Part shown: one piece after another, positions 1 through 5,442 of the stretch
Layout of the letters: each line of letters starts with the position of its first letter
Position numbering within the stretch: position 1 is the first letter of the stretch
From: Arenicellales bacterium
GTDB taxonomy: Bacteria > Pseudomonadota > Gammaproteobacteria > BMS3Bbin11
Reading direction: 5' to 3'
Assembly: GCA_029287965.1 (NCBI GenBank)
Contig: JARFQC010000074.1
Coordinates: 1-5,442 of the forward strand
Length of the DNA stretch: 5,442 bases
Notes under the pieces: generated by a model
What the model was told of the DNA's origin: nothing
The model's database searches: none
Seen by the model: the letters and a program-made list of their open reading frames with translations, nothing else
Made by a program: the position numbers and the translations under genes

Positions 1-189
1 AATATTCATCAGCGCGCGCAGGTCGGCCTCGGCCTTTGCTGCAATGCCCATGAATTCCTTGCCGCGATGGCTCATCTCCATCACCGACATGCCAGAGCCA
101 TGCCAGTCAGTCAGTTCTTCCCCTGCTCGTTCCAGTACCGCCAGTGGCAGGGTCGCCGGTCCGGCGCTGAAATTAAAAATTCTACTCAT
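1..189 (-). CDS. serC: Phosphoserine aminotransferase, N-terminal 63 residues (cut by window edge)
   Basis: This is the start of SerC, the cytoplasmic PLP-dependent enzyme that converts 3-phosphohydroxypyruvate and glutamate to phosphoserine and 2-oxoglutarate in serine biosynthesis; it also acts in pyridoxal phosphate synthesis. The reading frame is open from the ATG at 189-187 to the window edge. The protein begins MSRIFNFSAGPATLP and continues through GMSVMEMSHRGKEF (residues 33-46). Both blocks are hallmark N-terminal SerC motifs, closely matching my memory of E. coli SerC, and include the conserved His41-Arg42. The PLP lysine lies outside the window. The ATG has no good Shine-Dalgarno sequence just upstream, and a short ORF with a better one runs into it (see 182-253). 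It follows gyrA on the same strand after 200 bases, an order seen in Pseudomonas-type genomes. Identification is firm; only completeness is unknown. Confidence 0.95.
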   Translation of the reverse strand, partial: MSRIFNFSAGPATLPLAVLERAGEELTDWHGSGMSVMEMSHRGKEFMGIAAKAEADLRALMNI

Positions 190-253
190 TACTTGTCACT
201 ACTCTCGTGATGTATTTAAACGGTTTATGCTTTAACAACTCGTTCCACTGCAT
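182..253 (-). CDS. Possible 23-residue leader ORF overlapping the serC start
   Basis: A short frame starts with ATG at 253-251 and stops with TAG at 184-182, reading MQWNELLKHKPFKYITRVVTSNE. A GGAG at 266-263 lies 9 bases before the ATG and is a better ribosome binding site than anything before serC. Its last codons overlap the serC ATG (189-187) in another frame, the classic geometry for translational coupling. The peptide is lysine-rich and matches no family I recognise. It has no run of Ser codons, so it does not look like a standard attenuation leader for serine. The frame stays open upstream of the ATG back to a TGA near 320. It may be chance; only the RBS and the overlap argue for it. 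Confidence 0.25.
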   Translation of the reverse strand: MQWNELLKHKPFKYITRVVTSNE

Positions 254-290
254 AGCGGAATACTCCAGTTTGGAAACGGTGATCCCGTTA
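243..290 (-). promoter_or_regulatory. Structured leader upstream of serC: two small hairpins
   Basis: In the minus-strand transcript two hairpins follow one another. The first pairs AACGG (289-285) with CCGTT (279-275) around a 5-base loop. The second pairs UUCCGC (260-255) with GUGGAA (248-243) around a 6-base loop, UAUGCA, which contains the AUG of the 23-codon ORF. The second stem uses a G-U pair, so its full 6-bp form exists only in the serC-sense RNA. The GGAG ribosome binding site (266-263) lies unpaired between the two stems. Both stems are short and a role in regulation is inference. Confidence 0.28.
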
Positions 291-354
291 TCCGTGCCGC
301 AGGCCTGTTTCTTTAGCAGTCAGGTAGTTTCATGGACTGGTGCTCTGTTGTTCG

Positions 355-369
355 CCGGCAGATGGCCGG
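355..369 (-). other. Small GC-rich hairpin after the gyrA stop, not a classical terminator
   Basis: A 5-bp inverted repeat (CCGGC at 355-359, GCCGG at 365-369, 5-base loop) sits about 20 bases after the gyrA stop codon. A weaker TCGC/GCGA pair lies between it and the stop. Reading in the gyrA direction, the hairpin is followed by GAACAACAG and not by a U-run, so it fails the criteria for an intrinsic terminator. It could stabilise the gyrA 3' end or be incidental. No other terminator is visible before serC, which leaves gyrA-serC read-through possible. Confidence 0.25.
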
Positions 370-389
370 TGACCTCGCTAGCTGGCGAT

Positions 390-2978
<2,589 letters not shown>

Positions 2979-2998
2979 TCAGCGTCCGCGTTTGCAGT

Positions 2999-3013
2999 GC
3001 CGGGTATGCCGGC
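2999..3013 (-). other. Short hairpin in the gyrA 5' untranslated region
   Basis: An inverted repeat of GCCGG (2999-3003) and CCGGC (3009-3013) with a 5-base loop lies about 20 bases before the gyrA start codon, within the expected 85-90 base leader. All five pairs are G-C. It does not cover the start codon. Whether it affects translation or mRNA stability is unknown; a 5-bp stem can occur by chance. Confidence 0.25.
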
Positions 3014-3071
3014 TGACATCGATCAGGCAATCGCGTAGCTGCGACCAGATAGCGACCGAATTAAAGAGGTG

Positions 3072-3080
3072 ATTCTATCA
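3072..3080 (-). promoter_or_regulatory. Probable extended -10 promoter for gyrA
   Basis: On the minus strand this reads TGATAGAAT, a TGn extension followed by TAGAAT, five of six matches to the sigma-70 -10 consensus. The hexamer 17 bases upstream (TGCATC) is a poor -35, which an extended -10 can compensate for. Predicted initiation near 3064-3066 gives a leader of about 87 bases before the gyrA ATG. An 11-base palindrome, CATCGTCGATG (3088-3098), lies over the -35 position and could be an operator. In E. coli gyrA transcription rises when DNA relaxes and the -10 region matters for this; whether that applies here is inference. The site overlaps the RBS and start codon of the plus-strand ORF at 3080. 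Confidence 0.45.
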
Positions 3081-3235
3081 TGACGGACATCGTCGATGCA
3101 CGACTCAAACGCCTCAGGACGGGTTTTTCTGTGAACCTGCTGGGGGGTATCGGGTCAGAAAAAAATAAGCCTGAAGGCGTTGAAATCTTCGTGCGACTGA
3201 TCGAGAGCGCATCCTGCCAATCAAGCGGATATTGA
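3080..3235 (+). CDS. Hypothetical 51-residue protein or leader peptide with very strong RBS
   Basis: An ATG at 3080 opens a 51-codon frame ending with TGA at 3233-3235. Its RBS, TAAAGAGGTGATTC (3062-3075), matches 12 of 14 bases of the full anti-Shine-Dalgarno complement and includes GAGGTGAT unbroken. The protein begins MTDIVDARLKRLRTGF, a charged stretch that could be helical, then has NLLGGIG (19-25) and EGVEIFVRLIE (32-42), ending CQSSGY. There is no signal peptide or membrane segment, and I recognise no family. It ends 19 bases before the next plus-strand gene, spacing typical of an operon. Against it: it is short, it contains most of a long inverted repeat (3105-3183), its RBS overlaps a good minus-strand -10 box, and I see no plus-strand promoter. 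It may encode a micro-protein or serve as a regulatory leader for the downstream gene, or the RBS may be coincidental. Confidence 0.4.
   Translation: MTDIVDARLKRLRTGFSVNLLGGIGSEKNKPEGVEIFVRLIESASCQSSGY
3105..3183. repeat. Long imperfect inverted repeat with nested inner stem, between gyrA and the divergent gene
   Basis: The outer arms, 3105-3118 (TCAAACGCCTCAGG) and 3170-3183 (CCTGAAGGCGTTGA), pair over 13 bp with two single-base bulges. Inside, TTTTTCTG (3124-3131) pairs perfectly with CAGAAAAA (3156-3163) for 8 bp, leaving a 24-base apical loop rich in G. Together they could form a rod-like structure of about 79 bases in either transcript. It lies 30-110 bases upstream of the predicted gyrA -10 box and inside the 51-codon plus-strand frame. 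In the minus direction the proximal arm is followed by TTATTTTTTT, but the local 3-bp GCC-TTCA-GGC stem is too weak to call a terminator. Possible roles are a cruciform-prone supercoiling sensor, an RNA regulatory structure, or a relic of a small element. Confidence 0.6.
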
Positions 3236-3241
3236 TTCATC

Positions 3242-3248
3242 AAGGTGA
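3242..3248 (+). promoter_or_regulatory. Ribosome binding site deciding the start of the small membrane protein
   Basis: AAGGTGA lies 6 bases before the ATG at 3255 and matches the anti-Shine-Dalgarno complement over AGGTGA. The alternative in-frame ATG at 3306, which would give a more conventional MKWLFLAIGG start, has no purine-rich site before it (CTCTTCACGCGCAT). This is why the longer form is preferred. Confidence 0.6.
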
Positions 3249-3254
3249 AACATT

Positions 3255-3542
3255 ATGCATGCATGCTCCTGCCCTCCAACCTCTGCCGGCCCTCTTCACG
3301 CGCATATGAAATGGCTGTTCCTGGCAATAGGCGGCATCACCGTCGTCTCCGGCCTGTTCATGTTACTGCTGCCCGTCCCGCTCGGCATACCTTTGCTGCT
3401 GGTCGGGACGCCCCTGCTGATGCGCTACTCGCGACGCGCTCGCGCATGGATTCTGAAACAGGCGGAACGGTCGCCACGTGTGCATGAATTCCTGCTGCAG
3501 ATCCCACTGGCGGAAGACAGGCAAGAACGAGATCGCGACTGA
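3255..3542 (+). CDS. Small two-helix membrane protein, PGPGW-like
   Basis: The 95-residue protein has a short polar, Cys-containing N-terminus (1-17), a first hydrophobic segment (about 20-39), a turn at PVPLGIP (40-46), a second hydrophobic segment (about 46-56) and a basic then acidic tail (57-95, with RYSRRARAW and EDRQERDRD). Two helices joined by a Pro/Gly turn, with glycines at the helix ends, recall the PGPGW family of putative inner-membrane proteins of unknown function, though the turn here reads PVPLG. The arginine-rich segment after helix 2 suggests both termini face the cytoplasm. ATG 3255 is chosen for its RBS; Met18 (3306) is the alternative. It follows the possible 51-residue ORF by 19 bases and ends 8 bases from the convergent glycosyltransferase gene. 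No role can be assigned. It is a real gene by its hydrophobicity pattern, RBS and position. Confidence 0.75.
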   Translation: MHACSCPPTSAGPLHAHMKWLFLAIGGITVVSGLFMLLLPVPLGIPLLLVGTPLLMRYSRRARAWILKQAERSPRVHEFLLQIPLAEDRQERDRD

Positions 3543-3550
3543 AGACCCGC

Positions 3551-4786
3551 CTAGCGGCTGCGGCTGTCGGACGTAACCGTGCGGGTACCGCGCGTGCCGG
3601 GACGAAACTGCCGGGCAGTCGACTGCAGCGTGTAATGATCGACCACCCTTTCATAGAGCTTGAGCATACGCGATGCCATCTCCCCGGCTGACCATTCGCG
3701 TGCATAGATCGACGCCGAAGAAACCAGTGATGCATGCAGCTCATTATTGGTCAGCACATCGCACACGGTGTCGGCAAAAAGGTGCGGGTCTTGTTCCGCC
3801 ACCTGGCAGCCATACCCGTTATCCAGCACATCTGCGGTGCCCATGACCGCAGTGGAAACCACCGGCACACCCAGCGCCATGGCCTCGAGCAGCACCAGCC
3901 CCTGTGTCTCAGTGGCCGAGGCAAAGACGAATACATCACCGGCGCAGTAACAGTCGTTCAGGGGCTGACCGCGATCAAGGTAACCGACGAACAGCACATT
4001 GTCATGCAGGCCTCCTGCCCTGACCTGCTCGGTCAGACGTTCGAGCGCAGGCCCCTCGCCGGCGAGGATCAACAGCACGTCGGGAATCGTCTGGCGTACT
4101 TCCACGAGCACATCGAGCAGAAAGGCGATGTTTTTCTCATAGGCCACACGGCCGACATAGAGCATGGTCTTGCGCGCTGGGTCGATACCGTGTTCTGCGC
4201 GAAAACGCTGACCATCACCACCCGATGGTTCCGCAAGGTTGATGCCGGTCGGAATGATGTCCATGTGCCGCTGCACCCCGTAGCGCCGCAGTACATCGAA
4301 CATCGGCTGTGACGGCACCACGATCGAGTTGACCTTGTTGCACTGCGCCCGGGAAAAAGAGCGCGCCAGCGCCCGCAGCCAGGAGCGCGGCAGCCAGCGT
4401 ATATAGTTGTAGAAATACTCCTCGAAGAAAGTGTGATAGCTCTCGACCACCGGCAGACCCAGTTCGCGCCCGAGGTGAAGCCCTGCATAGTGCGCGACGA
4501 AAGGCGTATGGATATGGATGACGTCGTAGTCCTGATGCTTCAACTCGTCGCTCAGCTTCTTGATCTCCGTCAGGCGCATCATGCGGTCTTCCGGATCGAC
4601 CGGCAGCTGACGGGAGGGAATGCGAATCACATCGTCATCGTCTTCGCAGGGCTGGCCGTCGTAGTTCGGGGCGATCAGCGTCACCCGGTGACCGCTGGCG
4701 AGAAACTCACGGCGAAAGGTCTGGATCGAGGTTGACACGCCGTTGATGCGCGGGAAATAGACATCGGTGACTTTCAGGATGCGCAT
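3551..4786 (-). CDS. GT4-family glycosyltransferase (GT-B fold, retaining), probably acting on a lipid acceptor
   Basis: This 411-residue protein is a complete GT-B glycosyltransferase. The N-terminal acceptor domain opens with ILKVTDVYFPRINGVSTS (3-20), including the Asn15-Gly16 loop, and holds VIHIHTPF (89-96) and SYHTFFEEY (116-124). The C-terminal nucleotide-sugar domain shows IIPTGIN (177-183), VGRVAYEKN (211-219) with Arg213 and Lys218, AGEGP (242-246), and the EX7E signature Glu293-Glu301 within ATETQGLVLLEAMALGVPVV. A basic, Trp-containing segment (about 130-146) resembles the amphipathic membrane-binding helix of glycolipid-forming GT4 enzymes. The last 25 residues are polar, basic and probably disordered. 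Related enzymes transfer glucose or mannose to diacylglycerol or phosphatidylinositol-type lipids; sugar and acceptor are not readable here. A stop codon lies in frame 18 bases before the ATG, so the start is fixed despite a weak RBS. It follows the PAP2 phosphatase gene by 28 bases and is probably translated from the same mRNA. Confidence 0.9.
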   Translation of the reverse strand: MRILKVTDVYFPRINGVSTSIQTFRREFLASGHRVTLIAPNYDGQPCEDDDDVIRIPSRQLPVDPEDRMMRLTEIKKLSDELKHQDYDVIHIHTPFVAHYAGLHLGRELGLPVVESYHTFFEEYFYNYIRWLPRSWLRALARSFSRAQCNKVNSIVVPSQPMFDVLRRYGVQRHMDIIPTGINLAEPSGGDGQRFRAEHGIDPARKTMLYVGRVAYEKNIAFLLDVLVEVRQTIPDVLLILAGEGPALERLTEQVRAGGLHDNVLFVGYLDRGQPLNDCYCAGDVFVFASATETQGLVLLEAMALGVPVVSTAVMGTADVLDNGYGCQVAEQDPHLFADTVCDVLTNNELHASLVSSASIYAREWSAGEMASRMLKLYERVVDHYTLQSTARQFRPGTRGTRTVTSDSRSR

Positions 4787-4814
4787 GTGGTGGCCGATGC
4801 CTTAGGCAAGCAGG

Positions 4815-5441
4815 CTAGACGAGTGACAGACTCAGACTTGCCAGCGCTGCGCCAATCAGCGCACCGGCCATGACATCACTGGGATAATGCAGCCCGAGCA
4901 GCACGCGCGACATGGCCACCAGTAGCATGAACGGGAACGTGATCCATAACAGCATCGGATACCAGGCACCACTGACCAGCGTGAAGGCCACTGCATGCAG
5001 CGTGTGCCCCGACGGAAAGCTGTAGTAATCCAGCGGCGCAGTCAGGCGGCAGATTTCGGGGTGGGTGATGAACGGCCGCGCCCGCAGGAGGGTATTCTTG
5101 AGCAGCTTGTAGACAGCGACACCGACGATGGCGGTAACAGCCATCTGTATCGCAACCAGCCTGCCCTGCTGTCCGCCAAACAGGAAAATAGCGGCCATAA
5201 GGGTATACCAGAAAACCCCGTCGCCGGATCGACTGATCCACGGCATGCTGCGATACAGCAGAGGCAGCCGACCCACCTGGTTGAAAAAGCGGGTGACGTC
5301 GAGCTCGTACTGGTCGAGAACGCGAAACCAGTCGCCTTCTCGCACCTGTGGGATGGACTCTGACCGCAGCGTTTCCATGCTGAGAAGGCTAGGCCGAATC
5401 TGTGTCGCTGGCGTGTCAGGCCAATGAAGCTTTTGTGACAC
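4815..5441 (-). CDS. PAP2-superfamily membrane phosphatase (5' end uncertain at window edge)
   Basis: The protein carries all three PAP2 signatures (numbered from the GTG at 5441): KX6RP at 115-123 (KNTLLRARP), PSGH at 143-146 with His146, and SRVLLGLHYPSD at 178-189 with Arg179, His185 and Asp189. These form the vanadium-haloperoxidase-like active site that hydrolyses lipid phosphates such as phosphatidate, undecaprenyl pyrophosphate or phosphatidylglycerophosphate, usually on the periplasmic face. Hydrophobic segments lie at about 76-90, 94-114, 149-174 and 190-208, with no cleavable signal. The frame is open to the window edge: GTG 5441 gives 208 residues, ATG 5378 (Met22) would give 187, and a start outside the window is possible; neither inside has a visible RBS. 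Conservation seems to begin near residue 37, which fits any of these. The adjacent glycosyltransferase suggests work on a common lipid pathway, but the substrate cannot be chosen. Confidence 0.9.
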   Translation of the reverse strand: MSQKLHWPDTPATQIRPSLLSMETLRSESIPQVREGDWFRVLDQYELDVTRFFNQVGRLPLLYRSMPWISRSGDGVFWYTLMAAIFLFGGQQGRLVAIQMAVTAIVGVAVYKLLKNTLLRARPFITHPEICRLTAPLDYYSFPSGHTLHAVAFTLVSGAWYPMLLWITFPFMLLVAMSRVLLGLHYPSDVMAGALIGAALASLSLSLV

Positions 5442-5442
5442 G

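Noticed and set aside
210..240. Candidate serC promoter on the minus strand (TTGTTA followed by an AT-rich stretch)
   Set aside because: At 16-18 base spacing the -10 hexamers (such as ATACAT) match the consensus poorly, so I could not support a promoter call.
3150..3182. Intrinsic terminator on the minus strand (GCC-TTCA-GGC followed by TTATTTTTTT)
   Set aside because: The local stem is only 3 bp. The bases fit better as part of the larger inverted repeat, and no minus-strand gene ends just upstream.
3061..3243. Minus-strand 60-codon ORF upstream of gyrA
   Set aside because: It has no RBS before its ATG, covers the inverted repeat and the gyrA -10 box, and its translation is proline/serine-rich without a pattern. 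The plus-strand frame in the same place has a far better RBS.
3734..4312. Plus-strand 192-codon frame inside the glycosyltransferase gene
   Set aside because: Antisense to conserved GT4 motifs (EX7E, PTGIN) in the true frame; the translation resembles no protein family.

Overview
The window reads as a chromosomal core region of a gammaproteobacterium. The main support is a GyrA whose N-terminal half keeps E. coli residue numbering (T83, D87, Y122, I174), and the order gyrA followed by serC on the same strand, which is known from Pseudomonas and relatives. The DNA looks moderately GC-rich. I cannot name a genus. There are no rRNA or tRNA genes, CRISPR arrays, insertion sequences or prophage genes.

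Layout from left to right. Positions 1-189 (minus) hold the first 63 codons of serC, cut by the window edge. Positions 190-389 form a 200-base gyrA-serC gap with several small hairpins and a possible 23-codon leader ORF that overlaps the serC start. Positions 390-2978 (minus) hold a complete gyrA of 862 codons. Positions 2979-3254 are a 276-base region between divergent genes. It carries a probable gyrA promoter (minus), a long imperfect inverted repeat, and a 51-codon plus-strand ORF with a very strong ribosome binding site. Positions 3255-3542 (plus) encode a 95-residue membrane protein resembling the PGPGW family. Only 8 bases separate it from the convergent gene at 3551-4786 (minus), a GT4-type glycosyltransferase. 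Upstream of that on the same strand, 4815-5441 encodes a PAP2-family membrane phosphatase whose true start may lie outside the window.

How the genes relate. gyrA and serC are housekeeping genes (DNA supercoiling and serine/PLP biosynthesis) that may share a transcript, since no intrinsic terminator is visible between them. The phosphatase and glycosyltransferase are 25-30 bases apart and probably co-transcribed. The pairing suggests membrane lipid or lipid-linked glycan metabolism, but no substrate can be read from sequence alone. The small plus-strand gene or genes form a short island between the two minus-strand blocks.

Most of the window is ordinary core genome. I see no convincing new multi-gene system. 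The parts that deserve a second look are the gyrA upstream region (strong-RBS micro-ORF, embedded inverted repeat and overlapping opposing promoter) and the structured serC leader.
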